Below are positions 8,987-18,027 of a DNA stretch of 64,000 nt, piece by piece. The notes under the pieces were generated by a model. That model saw only the letters and a program-made list of their open reading frames with translations, was not told the DNA's origin and did not search any database. Numbering within the stretch: position 1 is the stretch's first letter; each line of letters starts with the position of its first letter. The stretch lies in assembly GCF_011300455.1 (NCBI RefSeq), contig NZ_CP049869.1:2383501-2447500 (forward strand), written 5' to 3'. This DNA comes from Sphingomonas piscis (GTDB taxonomy: Bacteria; Pseudomonadota; Alphaproteobacteria; Sphingomonadales; Sphingomonadaceae). The translations under genes were made by a program, and so were the position numbers.

Positions 8987-9703
8987 GTGACAGGCGAACC
9001 CAAAGCTTTCGCATCGCTCTCCTCGGGGCTTCTGGCCCGCAAGGGTGCCGCGCGCCCGGCCATGCGCCCGCAGGGCTTCGGTCAATCGGCCGGCGGTCTC
9101 GACGACCTCGGCTGGAACGATATGGGCTTCGAACCGCCCAAGCCGAGCTCCACCCCGCTCCGTGACGTTCACGCTGCCGAAGACGCCGCTCAGCGCGTTC
9201 CGTTCGCCGGCCTGACACCGCTGGAGTCGCCGGTTCATACGCAGCAGGCGGAGCTTGCCGATCGCTTGTCGGGAGCGCCGGCGGAAGAGGTTGACGAGGA
9301 ATTTGTTCAGCCTGTTCTGGAGCAGCCCGCTCTGGTTGAGGCATTGGCGTTCGAGCCTGAGACGACGGCTCCAGTTGAGGCGCCGGCGTTCGAACCTGAG
9401 CCGACAACCGCAGTAGAGCCGGATGTTGAACAAGCGCCGGAGATCCCTCTTGCAGTGGCCGCGCCCGCACCCCGGGTGGCTGCACCGCGTCGTGCTCCAA
9501 AGGCGCGTTCGGCGCCGGGCAGCGGCGCCAAGGCGGCCTTCACGCTTCGGCTTGATCCGGAGCGACACCTGAAGCTTCGGCTGGCGTGCGCCATCGGTAA
9601 CCGCTCGGCGCAGCAACTGGTCACCGACGCACTCGATCAATTGCTTGCTGCAATGCCCGAACTCGACGCCATGGCCGACAAGGCGAAGCGCAAAGGATCT
9701 TGA
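8987..9703 (+). CDS. Disordered protein with C-terminal ribbon-helix-helix-like domain
   Basis: A 238-residue protein. Residues 1-175 are low-complexity and Pro/Ala/Glu-rich, with an internal near-repeat (ALAFEPETTAPVE / APAFEPEPTTAVE). Residues 180-222 (AAFTLRLDPERHLKLRLACAIGNRSAQQLVTDALDQLL) have the beta-strand/helix/helix pattern of ribbon-helix-helix DNA-binding domains. Such proteins act as ParB-like partners of small ParA ATPases in some systems. GTG 8987 has AGGGGG 8 nt upstream. It is translationally linked to the next gene. The function is inferred from its neighbours. Confidence 0.75.
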   Translation: MTGEPKAFASLSSGLLARKGAARPAMRPQGFGQSAGGLDDLGWNDMGFEPPKPSSTPLRDVHAAEDAAQRVPFAGLTPLESPVHTQQAELADRLSGAPAEEVDEEFVQPVLEQPALVEALAFEPETTAPVEAPAFEPEPTTAVEPDVEQAPEIPLAVAAPAPRVAAPRRAPKARSAPGSGAKAAFTLRLDPERHLKLRLACAIGNRSAQQLVTDALDQLLAAMPELDAMADKAKRKGS

Positions 9704-9705
9704 CG

Positions 9706-11046
9706 ATGTCGAAGCCCACCACACTGGGTAGTGCCGTTTCCGCAATCCTTGCCGCCTCGCTGCTCGCGGGGTGCGCTGCACCCTCGGCACAGGGCACGCG
9801 CGCTTCCGCCGGCCCTGTGGCGGACAAGCTCGGCCCGGCGACCCGGGCGATCATGGCATTGAACGCCGAGGATTTCACGGGCGCAGTCTCCTGGGCGGAG
9901 CAGGCTGTGCAGGCGAAGCCCGAGGACGCCGATCTCCGCGCGCTGCTTGGAACTGCCTACTTCGGCGCAGGACGGTTCGCATCGGCAGAAACGGCTTATC
10001 AGGACGCCCTGGCCCTTCATTCCGGCGATCCCAAGGTCGTTCTGAAACTTGCACTGGTTCAGGTGGCGCAGGGGAAATCCGCACAGGCGCTTGCCCTTCT
10101 CCAGTCCGCCCGCATGGTGCTGGAAAGTGCAGACTACGGCTTGGCGCTGGCGCTCGCCGGTCAACCAGCCAACGCCGTTGCCGTTCTCGAACCCGCCGCC
10201 CGCGCACGCGGTGCGGATGCGCGCGTTCGTCAGAACCTTGCGCTCAGCTATGCGCTTGCGGGAGACTGGACCGCGGCCCGCACGATTGCAGCGCAGGATG
10301 TTCCCGCCGATCAACTCGACGGACGGATTCAAGGCTGGATGAAGCTTGCAAGCCCAGTTCGTGTTTACGACCAGGTCGCGGCATTGACGGGCGTCACCCC
10401 GGTTGCCGACCCAGGTCTGCCCGTTCGCTTGGCGCTCCGCCGTAACGATGGAACGGCGCTCGCTGCCGCTCGGCCGGCGCCAGCACCCGCTCCGGTTGCT
10501 GCCGCGCCGGTGGCTGTAGCTTCTACGCCTACGCCCGTTCAGATCGCTGAGGCTGCGCCCGCCTACGTTCCGCCCTCGCGCCCGGCCGCTGAGGAGCCGT
10601 CGTTCAAGCTCGATCCGGTCGATGTCGCGTCCGAGCCTTTCGTCGAGGTTCCGGCTCAGCCGCGTCCGCAGCCACTACCCGCCGCACCGAAGGTCAAGCC
10701 AACGCTGCGCGCGGCGGCGTTCGTCCCAAAGAAGGCGGCTTCCCGTCCGATCGCCGCAGCGCGCGGCAATTCGGGCGCGGTGGTTCAGATCGGCGCCTAC
10801 GGGTCGCCGCAGCGCGTCGCACAGGCGTGGAACGCTGCCGCCCGCCGTTACTCGGCCCTACGCGGTTACATGCCGGTCAGTGCGCGCTTCCAGAGCGCCG
10901 CCGGCATCGTCTATCGGTTGTCGGTGAAGGGCTTCGGAAGCCCTGCGGAAGCGAAGAACCTCTGCGTTGCGCTGCGCCGTTCGGGCGGCACCTGCTTCGT
11001 GCGCAATACTGCCGGCGACGCGCCCGTCACCATCGCGATGCGCTGA
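9706..11046 (+). CDS. TPR-repeat lipoprotein with C-terminal SPOR domain
   Basis: A 446-residue envelope protein. The lipoprotein signal has the lipobox LLAGC, followed by tetratricopeptide repeats (EDADLRALLGTAYFGAGRFASAETAYQDAL and similar) over about residues 45-210. A Pro/Ala-rich linker follows, and a SPOR-like domain sits near 365-435 (VVQIGAYGSPQRVAQAWNAAARR ... YRLSVKGFGSPAEAKNLCVAL). ATG 9706 is preferred, with AAAGGA 8 nt upstream; an in-frame TTG at 9700 would overlap the previous stop. It probably sits at the division site, linking the operon's cytoplasmic ParA to septal peptidoglycan. That link is inference. Its stop touches the pyrB stop. Confidence 0.82.
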   Translation: MSKPTTLGSAVSAILAASLLAGCAAPSAQGTRASAGPVADKLGPATRAIMALNAEDFTGAVSWAEQAVQAKPEDADLRALLGTAYFGAGRFASAETAYQDALALHSGDPKVVLKLALVQVAQGKSAQALALLQSARMVLESADYGLALALAGQPANAVAVLEPAARARGADARVRQNLALSYALAGDWTAARTIAAQDVPADQLDGRIQGWMKLASPVRVYDQVAALTGVTPVADPGLPVRLALRRNDGTALAAARPAPAPAPVAAAPVAVASTPTPVQIAEAAPAYVPPSRPAAEEPSFKLDPVDVASEPFVEVPAQPRPQPLPAAPKVKPTLRAAAFVPKKAASRPIAAARGNSGAVVQIGAYGSPQRVAQAWNAAARRYSALRGYMPVSARFQSAAGIVYRLSVKGFGSPAEAKNLCVALRRSGGTCFVRNTAGDAPVTIAMR

Positions 11047-11056
11047 TCAGCCGCCG
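11042..11056. repeat. 15-bp direct repeat, right copy
   Basis: GCTGATCAGCCGCCG spans the touching stops of the TPR-SPOR gene and pyrB. It is identical to 7247-7261. Confidence 0.7.
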
Positions 11057-11943
11057 CGGTCGGCGGTGAGAAGTTCAAGGCAGGCCATGCGGACGGCAAC
11101 GCCGTTCTCGACCTGAAGCCAGATGAGCGATCGGTCCGGGTCATCGGCGATGGCGCTGTCGATCTCCACCCCGCGATTCATCGGCCCGGGGTGCATGACC
11201 ACCGCGTGCGGCGCTGCCCGCTTGAAGCGATCGGCCGTGAGGCCGTAAAGCCGCAGGAACTCGCCCGGCGCATCGCCGAGCTCGTCCTCCAGCCGTTCGC
11301 GCTGAACCCGCAGCATCATCACGACGTCCGCGCCCTCGATGGCGGCGTCGACGCTGATTTCGCCAAGCGACGAGGGCATCAGGGAAGGCGGGCCGGCGAG
11401 CCGAACCTGGGCACCCAAACGGGTCAGTAGCTTCAGGTTGGAACGGGCAACGCGGCTGTGTTTGATGTCGCCGCAAATTGCAATTTTTAAGCCTTCGGTG
11501 CGCCCGAAGCGGGTGCGGATGGTCAACGCGTCGAGCAATGCTTGCGTTGGGTGCTCGCCGATTCCGTCCCCCGCGTTGACGACGGGGCAGTCCATGATCT
11601 CCGCAAGCTCGGCCGGAGCACCTTCCTGCCCGTGTCGGACCACCAACGTATCGGCGCGCATCGCGTTGAGGGTGCGCGCCGTGTCCTCCAGCGTCTCGCC
11701 CTTCTTGATGCTCGAATGCTCGACCTGCATCGACACGACCTGCGCGCCGAGACGGTTGCCGGCGATCTCGAACGACAGCAGGGTCCGGGTGCTGTTCTCG
11801 AAGAATGCGTTGATGAGGGTGTAACCGGCAAGGCAGTCCGAGGCGCGGCGCGCCTCCCGATTGAACCGGAACCAATGTTCGCCGCGGCCGAGAATGGCCG
11901 CGATCGCGTCGTCGCTGAGGCTGTCGATAGAAAGCAGGTCCAC
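11047..11943 (-). CDS. pyrB: Aspartate carbamoyltransferase catalytic subunit
   Basis: First committed step of pyrimidine synthesis (carbamoyl phosphate plus aspartate). The carbamoyl-phosphate-binding motif ENSTRT is at residues 49-54. HPTQALLDA and the aspartate-loop region [12 protein letters not shown] are also present. The length of 298 residues is normal. The start is GTG 11943, 11 nt after the ruvX stop, so pyrB is the last gene of a DUF3089-ruvX-pyrB operon. No pyrC or regulatory subunit gene is adjacent. Confidence 0.95.
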   Translation of the reverse strand: MDLLSIDSLSDDAIAAILGRGEHWFRFNREARRASDCLAGYTLINAFFENSTRTLLSFEIAGNRLGAQVVSMQVEHSSIKKGETLEDTARTLNAMRADTLVVRHGQEGAPAELAEIMDCPVVNAGDGIGEHPTQALLDALTIRTRFGRTEGLKIAICGDIKHSRVARSNLKLLTRLGAQVRLAGPPSLMPSSLGEISVDAAIEGADVVMMLRVQRERLEDELGDAPGEFLRLYGLTADRFKRAAPHAVVMHPGPMNRGVEIDSAIADDPDRSLIWLQVENGVAVRMACLELLTADRGG

Positions 11944-11954
11944 GAGCCCGCCGC

Positions 11955-12428
11955 CTAAACTGCCGGAGGAAGATTGGCCAGAGCGTCGATCGCGCCCTGC
12001 AGGATGTGGGCGGCGGCAAGTTTGTCGACCGCCTCCGCACGCTTGGCCCGGCTGACGTCGGCGGCAATCATCGCTCGCTCAACCGCCTGCGTCGACCAGC
12101 GTTCGTCCCACAGCAGGATGGGGAGTCCGAGCGGCAGGAGGTTACGGGCGAAGGCCCGAACTGACTGGGTGCGCGGAGAGTCTGTGCCGTCCATGTTGAG
12201 CGGGAGTCCGACCACGAGCCCGGCTATCTGCTCACGGCCGACGAAGGTCCTCAGTTGCTCGAGATCGTGCGTGAACTTGGTTCTGCGGATGGTTTCCGAA
12301 GGCCCGGCAAAGCTCCAGCGACTGTCGCAGACTGCAAGACCGATCGTCTTGGTACCGACGTCCAGGCCGGCAAGCTTGCCGCCATCGGACAGCGCCTCGG
12401 CGAAGTCACGAACGACGGCGGTGATCAT
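11955..12428 (-). CDS. ruvX: Holliday-junction resolvase-like protein YqgF/RuvX (pre-16S rRNA nuclease)
   Basis: An RNase H-fold nuclease of 157 residues implicated in maturing the 5' end of 16S rRNA. Family motifs are [26 protein letters not shown] and [14 protein letters not shown], with a conserved Asp near the C-terminus ([13 protein letters not shown]). The ATG at 12428 overlaps the stop of the upstream DUF3089 gene by 4 nt (ATGA), indicating translational coupling. A longer frame to 12581 would run inside that gene and is rejected. Confidence 0.93.
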   Translation of the reverse strand: MITAVVRDFAEALSDGGKLAGLDVGTKTIGLAVCDSRWSFAGPSETIRRTKFTHDLEQLRTFVGREQIAGLVVGLPLNMDGTDSPRTQSVRAFARNLLPLGLPILLWDERWSTQAVERAMIAADVSRAKRAEAVDKLAAAHILQGAIDALANLPPAV

Positions 12429-13528
12429 CGGCCCTGGAAGGCAGTGGCCCGCCGCTCTGCATCCGCCCGGATCGAGCCCCAGAACAAGGCATAATCGTAG
12501 ACGTGGAAATTGTTGCCGGGCAGCGGTGGCGGCACGAAGCTGGGTATGTTTCCATCGATCAGCAGCACGCCATCGGCACATCGCGCGCTCACGCGGCCAG
12601 GTTCGAGCGTCGCACTCTTGTAACCGGATGTGGGGACCAGCGTGCCAAGATTGGCCTGCGCGGGCGCCTGCCCGTCAGCGGCGCCGGTGAGCGGGTTGAC
12701 GCAAAGGGCTTCGCCGCGGCGGCGTGCACCGCCGGTAAAGCCAGCGCTGCCTTCCCATTTGCCGAAGAAGTCGGGGTTGGCGGGATCGCCGAAGCTTAGC
12801 CACGATAATATGCACCCTGTTTCTGCGACCGACCGGCAGGCGGGCAGGCCCATGGCGGGCAGGTCGGCCGTGGTGCTGACCGGCCAGCCGACCAGGTAAG
12901 CGGCAACGATCCGGCGCGCGAGAGGCTTCCCGGCAACACGGTCCTTCAGCAGGCGGGTGAGATGAAGCGCTCCCTGGCTATGTCCGGCGAGGATGATCGG
13001 GCGGTTGCCCGCGGATGCGACGAAAAGATCGAAGGCGCGCAGCACATCGGAGTAAGCGAGGGTAAGGGCACCGCGCGCATCCTCGCTGTCGAGGAGAAAG
13101 GCGCCGAACGCCGCCTGCCGGTACTTGGGTGCCCACACCTCGCCGGCACCAGTGAAGGCGCTCGCCTGGCTTTGAACGAACAGGTTCGTCCACCGGCCGC
13201 TTTCCCCATCATCCACCGGGCCGGTCCATCGATCGCCGCGAAGGTAGGTCGTCGGATGGATGTAGAAGATCGCCGCATTCCCCGCCTTTGCGGGCCGCTG
13301 AACGCCGTCGGGTAGCCAATCGGCGGGGTTCTGGCTGTTACCCGGCCGGGCCAGCCACGACGCAGCCTGCCGGTAATCGGGCCCGCTTTCCTTTGGGGCA
13401 ACGAAGCGGCCGCTGGGTGTCGCCTGGGCGATCAGGACCGACTGGCCGTAGCGGAACAGAGCGAAACCGGCGCCGACCACAAGCAAGGTCAAGATGAAGA
13501 TGATCAGCAGGAAACGGCGTGCGCACAT
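12425..13528 (-). CDS. DUF3089 alpha/beta-hydrolase, membrane-anchored
   Basis: A 367-residue protein with an N-terminal signal or anchor helix (residues 5-25, [19 protein letters not shown]). The soluble part is an alpha/beta-hydrolase fold with nucleophile S184 in GHSQG. DUF3089-like features include [14 protein letters not shown] and LVGWPVS. It is probably an esterase or lipase facing the periplasm; the substrate is unknown. It is the first gene of a tightly packed operon with ruvX and pyrB, but nothing links it functionally to them. Confidence 0.82.
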   Translation of the reverse strand: MCARRFLLIIFILTLLVVGAGFALFRYGQSVLIAQATPSGRFVAPKESGPDYRQAASWLARPGNSQNPADWLPDGVQRPAKAGNAAIFYIHPTTYLRGDRWTGPVDDGESGRWTNLFVQSQASAFTGAGEVWAPKYRQAAFGAFLLDSEDARGALTLAYSDVLRAFDLFVASAGNRPIILAGHSQGALHLTRLLKDRVAGKPLARRIVAAYLVGWPVSTTADLPAMGLPACRSVAETGCILSWLSFGDPANPDFFGKWEGSAGFTGGARRRGEALCVNPLTGAADGQAPAQANLGTLVPTSGYKSATLEPGRVSARCADGVLLIDGNIPSFVPPPLPGNNFHVYDYALFWGSIRADAERRATAFQGR

Positions 13529-13590
13529 GGGCTGGAGCGGTTAGGGGCGCGCGGCGGCACCCGCAAGGGCTACACGGCGCCGTCCATCCG

Positions 13591-14640
13591 TCAGCCGCAC
13601 GATTGAGAGGCAGGCGTGGACGGGAAGCTCCCGCCGAGCGACGTGGTTCGCACTAGCGTGAAGTCGGCGGGCTCGCACTTGCGCAGCTGGAATCGGACCT
13701 TGCGCGCCTGAAAATCGAGCGACACGCGCCGGAAGCGTTGCAACACGTCGGTTCCGAGGAAAAGGGCCGGCTGCCGGTCGATCCCGAACACTTTGAACGG
13801 AGGCAAGTCGGCGAACGCGACCGGTAGATTCCTGATGACAATCGGGCCAATCGCGAGTTCGGGAATGATTGCAACGTCAAGATCGACCTTCTTGCCGTTG
13901 ACGCCGATCGCCTCGACGCGTCCCAGTGGCGTGCGCCGCCTCACGAGCTTTTCCCGCAGCAGCAAGTTGCCGATCGTCAGCTCCGACCCCGTGTCGATCA
14001 CCGCATCCAGTTCGATGCTCCGCGCTTTCACGTGAGTCAGGATGAGTTGGCCGCGCCGCCGCTTGCCGACAACGACGATTTCGCCCGGCACAAATTTAAT
14101 CGGTACGCTGGCGTCTTCGACTTTGATCTTGTGTTGTTCGAAATCCATCATCAGCCGTCGGCGCACCAGCGCGTCGATCCCGATCAGTCCCTGACCGCCG
14201 AGGTCTTCCTCGCGTAGTGCGGGCAGTTCGAGATCGCTGACGGTTGTCGGTCCCAGCTTGAGGCTGGACGTATGCACTCGGTCGACGATGCTGGTGCCCG
14301 TCATGCTGTTGAGGATCACCGGGGTGCCAAGCGGCAATCGAAGGTTTTGGGCGATGCGGAGGCCGATCACGGAACTGTCGGCACCGCTATCTACGACGAA
14401 TTGATACGGGCCGCTGCCGTTGACGTGAACTTCGACGCTGAGCCGCGATTGCGCCTGACGCGCCTTTACGTCGTCTCCGCCGATGGTGAGCGCGGGATCG
14501 ACGATGGCCGGCGGAAGGCTCGGCATTGTACCTGCCGTGGTTGGCACCTCGACCGGCCTGCGGATCTTGGGCACTGGCGCGGCACCAAGTCCGGCCGAAA
14601 GCGCGACCGCCAGCGGTATCACGAACAGCTTTTCGCGCAT
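13591..14640 (-). CDS. Secreted retropepsin-like aspartyl protease family protein
   Basis: A 349-residue protein with an N-terminal signal peptide (FVIPLAVALSAGLGAAP). It has two pepsin/retropepsin-like lobes, each with an active-site triplet: DSGADSS at residue 84 and DTGSELT at residue 216. A single chain carrying both Asp motifs suggests a pseudo-dimeric enzyme. ATG 14640 is chosen. A GTG at 14646 has a better-spaced GGAGAGG and could be the true start, adding two residues. Targets cannot be inferred. Confidence 0.75.
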   Translation of the reverse strand: MREKLFVIPLAVALSAGLGAAPVPKIRRPVEVPTTAGTMPSLPPAIVDPALTIGGDDVKARQAQSRLSVEVHVNGSGPYQFVVDSGADSSVIGLRIAQNLRLPLGTPVILNSMTGTSIVDRVHTSSLKLGPTTVSDLELPALREEDLGGQGLIGIDALVRRRLMMDFEQHKIKVEDASVPIKFVPGEIVVVGKRRRGQLILTHVKARSIELDAVIDTGSELTIGNLLLREKLVRRRTPLGRVEAIGVNGKKVDLDVAIIPELAIGPIVIRNLPVAFADLPPFKVFGIDRQPALFLGTDVLQRFRRVSLDFQARKVRFQLRKCEPADFTLVRTTSLGGSFPSTPASQSCG

Positions 14641-14851
14641 CGGCACGGCTCGACCTCTCCGAACCACGATCTACGCCATTTTCATGCTGATGACCACGAC
14701 TTCCGACGGTATGGCGCTCGGACCGCTCGATGTGCATAGGCGCCACAACTACGCCCAATCACAGGCCGTTAACGTCGATGCAGGAACTTTCTTCTATTCT
14801 GCAAATTAATATGGATGTACCCGTCCCAGTCGTAACAGCGTAGAACCCAAG

Positions 14852-16210
14852 GTGGCATCGGCATCACTTAGGGGCCCTGCGGGCCGCGCCTCCTTCTACA
14901 TCCCAATTCGCGTCAAATTCTCGATCGCCTTGCTGGTGGCGCTTGCCTGGACCTTCTTCAGTGTCTGGGTGTCGGGCCGGTGGATGGATGAGCTTGGGGC
15001 CGTCACCCATTGGCTGTTCGCGCTCATTGCGATCACCTTCATCGCCTACGTGCCCGGTTTCATGAACGCGTTCCTGGTGACGACCTTGCTGCTCGACAAG
15101 CGGCCGCGCCGGGTGCGTCCGGCTTTCTATCCGGGCGTCACAATCCTTATCGCCGCCTATCAGGAATAAGAGGCGATCGGTCACACGATCGAGAGCATCG
15201 CGTTCGAGGATTATCCCGGCGAACTGGAGGTACTCGTCCTCAACGACGGTTCCACCGATCGCACAGTGGCGGTGGCCGAGCAGGCGATCCGCGACGTGGA
15301 ATTCCCGCCGCACGTGACGGTCCGCGTTCTCGACTTTCAGGTGAACCGCGGCAAGGCGGCGGTGCTGAACGACGGACTGGCAGCAGCGCGGCACGATCTC
15401 ATCGTCACCATCGATGGGGATTCCCGCCTCCGGTCCGACGCGCTGACCGATATCGTCGAGCGGCTGATGTCGGATCCGCCGGGCACGGTCGCGGTCGCGG
15501 GCGCTGTGCTCGTCCGCAATTCGAAAGAATCGCTGATCACCGGTGCACAGGAGTGGGACTATTTCCACGGCATTTCCGCGGTGAAGCGGATGCAGAGCAT
15601 GTACCACGGTACGCTCGTCGCCTAGGGCGCCTTTTCCATCTACCGCAAGGATGCTCTGGTCGAGGTCGGCGGCTGGCCCGAATGCGTCGGTGAAGACATC
15701 GTGCTGACCTGGGCGCTGCTCAAGAAGGGCTGGCGCACCGGCTATGCCGAAGATGCGGTGGTCTTCACCAACGCACCGGCAACCTTCCGGCAGTTCTCGC
15801 TGCAGCGGAAGCGCTGGTCCCGCGGGCTGGTGGAGGCCCTCCATCATCATGAAGACCTGCTGTTCAAGCCGCGGCTCTCGGTGATGTTCATCTGGTGGAA
15901 CCTGCTCTTCCTGCCCCTGGACCTCGCCTACACCCTGATCTTCATCCCCGGCGTCGTGGCGGCTTGTTTCGGCATCTTCTGGATTGCAGGGCCGATGACC
16001 CTTGCAGTGCTGCCGCTCGCCGGATTGTGGAACCTCATCATCTACCGGACTCAATCGAGGATGGTTCGGCGGCAGGGGATAGAGATGAACCACAATTATG
16101 TGGGGCTGTTCTTCTACCTGCTGGTTTACACGGTGCTGATGCAGCCCGTCTGTGTATGGGGCTATGCGTCAGAGTTGGCGGGCATGCGGAAAAAATGGGG
16201 TACCAAATGA
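14852..16210 (+). pseudogene. GT2 processive glycosyltransferase (PgaC/cellulose-synthase-like), two in-frame stops
   Basis: One frame encodes a membrane glycosyltransferase of about 450 codons. It has two N-terminal helices, a GT2 core (VLNDGSTDRT, TIDGDSRL, GED, catalytic-site QRKRW) and several C-terminal helices. It is interrupted by TAA at 15167-15169 (after AAYQE, codon 106) and TAG at 15623-15625 (codon 258, where relatives usually read VAQGAF). The frame is otherwise intact on both sides, with no indel. If it were whole, it would build an exopolysaccharide of the poly-N-acetylglucosamine type at the inner membrane. The stop overlaps the start of the next (also broken) gene as ATGA, marking an operon. 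The GTG start at 14852 is tentative. Confidence 0.82.
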
Positions 16211-17129
16211 ATCGAGTTTCGGTTGCACTGCTTGCGAGTCTGGTGGCGGGCACCGCCCAGGCTCAGGTGAGCGATCCAACCGACCGGGAGGACCGCCGCG
16301 ACCGCGCAATCGGCGCCGACGTGTCCTACTCCACCGACGCCGACGAGACGGAGGTGTTGAAAGCCGGGGTCAACCTCGACATCCGCTCCGTCGGGCCGGA
16401 AGATTATGTTGGCTTTCGCATAGAGAAGGTCCGGTTCAACCCGGTCGGCGCCGGCTGGCAGGGCGACAACCGCGTCTATGTCCGTGCGTCGAGCAGCCAG
16501 GGCGAGTGGAAAGGGGCGGCGCAGGTCGGCACCGATGGGCATAATGTCATCGGCTCCGCCAGCCTGCACGACGAAGCCGCGGTGCGCAAAGAATTCTTCA
16601 TAGAGCGCGATATTCTCGAAACCCGGCAAGGTCTTAGTCGCGGCCTTTACTACACCATCCTTGGCGCCGCGGTGGATATTCCGGCCGACGACCGCAACAT
16701 CTTCACTGTGCTGGGTGCCGTTCAGACCTTTACAGGCGAGAATGTGCGTCGCCATCTGCGCCTGAACTATGTTCATGTGCTCGACCCCGGGTTGGGGCTC
16801 ACGGCGCAGGTCCGAACGCGATATTTCCGAAATAGCGACCCCGGGAATATGATTACTATTCGCCTAAATGGTACGCGCAGGTGCTGCCGGTCCTACAGCT
16901 CCGTCGGTTTGATCGTGGCTGGATGTATCTGGTTGCGGGCGGCTACGGCATGCAGAAGGACAATGCCTCCGACTGGCGCCGGTCAACCTACTTCAATGCT
17001 CGAGTGACGAGTCCGGTTCGGGATCGCTGGGCAGTGACCGGTGCTTTCACATTCAGTGAAACGCCGACGGTCAGCGGGCAGTCCTACAATTATACGCAGC
17101 TGAGTTTCGGGCTCACACGCGCTTTTTAG
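16207..17129 (+). pseudogene. Outer-membrane beta-barrel protein, frameshifted (exopolysaccharide locus)
   Basis: A signal peptide (MNRVSVALLASLVAGTAQAQ) is followed by beta-strand-rich sequence. The frame breaks near 16843 (about codon 213). Adding one G to the run at 16843-16845 restores ...DPGEYDYYSPKWYAQVLPVLQ..., which reads on to the stop at 17129 and ends in the typical outer-membrane terminal SFGLTRAF. The whole product would be about 307 residues. The C-terminal pattern recalls the barrel of polysaccharide export proteins such as PgaA, but shorter. It lies directly after the broken glycosyltransferase. It could be a genuine pseudogene or a one-base sequencing error. Confidence 0.72.
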
Positions 17130-17362
17130 GCGCGCTCTTTGATTGCGTCTTTCAGGATTTCCGCGGCATAGCGGCCGTGCGACAATTCGCGGCTCGCCTG
17201 AGACGCAGCCCCGGCGACGGACACAGTTGCAAGCACCGCGCCGATCGCGAGCGGGAGCACGCGAATAGGGCGGTTCCGCTTTCCATCCCGGTAGGCGGTT
17301 GAGCGCACACGACGCCCGCGACCGGAACTAAGCCGTTGAAAAAGGCCGGATTGATTCGACAT
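17126..17362 (-). CDS. Small single-pass membrane or secreted protein, unknown
   Basis: A 78-residue protein with a basic N-terminus (GRGRRVRSTAYRDGKRNR), one hydrophobic segment at about 34-53 (VLPLAIGAVLATVSVAGAAS) and a charged tail. The start is ATG 17362; an upstream in-frame extension is arginine-rich and unlikely. Its 3' end overlaps the beta-barrel pseudogene by 4 nt in convergent orientation. No family is recognised. Confidence 0.55.
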   Translation of the reverse strand: MSNQSGLFQRLSSGRGRRVRSTAYRDGKRNRPIRVLPLAIGAVLATVSVAGAASQASRELSHGRYAAEILKDAIKERA

Positions 17363-17417
17363 ATTACCCGAACGTCGAACTACGCGCCGGGTTGCGCGCT
17401 GGCAGTGATTGTTAAGG

Positions 17418-17825
17418 TCAGCTCGCAATCATGAGAAGGATTTGCGAAGTTGCGCCGATCAAGCCGAGAAGGCCGAGGGTGCCGCCGAAAATCACGGCGG
17501 TGACGCGGACGCGAGGACCATCGTCGCCCTGATAAGCCTCCATCTGCTTTTCGATCGCCGACGGGTAGATGACCTCCACGCAAGAAGTGGCCCGCTGCTT
17601 GCCAGCCACCGAAAAGGCGAGGTTGCGATGCAGTTGCGCCGCCTTGAGGTGGACCATCCGTTCGTACGGGTTATCGGTGCCCCTGGCCTTCTCCCGCTCC
17701 ACTCGGGCGCGGTAGAGGAAGCGTCGGCTGTCCACTTTGGCCAGAAAGCCGGCAACGTCGTCGGCCGCCATCAGGCCCCGGATCAGGGTGGGGTCGGTAA
17801 CACCGCTGGGTGAGAAATGCTGCAT
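17418..17825 (-). CDS. Hypothetical tail-anchored protein
   Basis: A 135-residue protein preceded by a perfect AAGGAGG ribosome-binding site 8 nt before ATG 17825, so it is very likely expressed. The soluble part (residues 1-105) is charged. The C-terminal 25 residues (VTAVIFGGTLGLLGLIGATSQILLMI) form one membrane helix, suggesting a tail anchor with the N-terminus in the cytoplasm. No motif or family is recognised. It shares its strand with the 78-residue gene 55 nt downstream. Confidence 0.65.
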   Translation of the reverse strand: MQHFSPSGVTDPTLIRGLMAADDVAGFLAKVDSRRFLYRARVEREKARGTDNPYERMVHLKAAQLHRNLAFSVAGKQRATSCVEVIYPSAIEKQMEAYQGDDGPRVRVTAVIFGGTLGLLGLIGATSQILLMIAS

Positions 17826-18027
17826 GTGGTCGACCTCCTTGAGCGGCGTTGACGATGGTTAGCGATTTCTTTCTGTTCGCAACAAGCAGGACTTTCGCAC
17901 TGCCCCGCCCTGGGACTGTCGGTTTAACCGCGATTGCTCACCATAAGCTCATGCTGCTCACCGCAGGTTGCAGTAGGCGCTTGCCTCCATCGGGCAGCAC
18001 TGCCAGCCTGCAAGTAGGGGAACAGAG

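Noticed and set aside
9706..11046. Alternative reading frame 9771-10445 as a second gene
   Set aside because: It is an out-of-frame shadow of the TPR-SPOR gene with an Arg-rich random composition.
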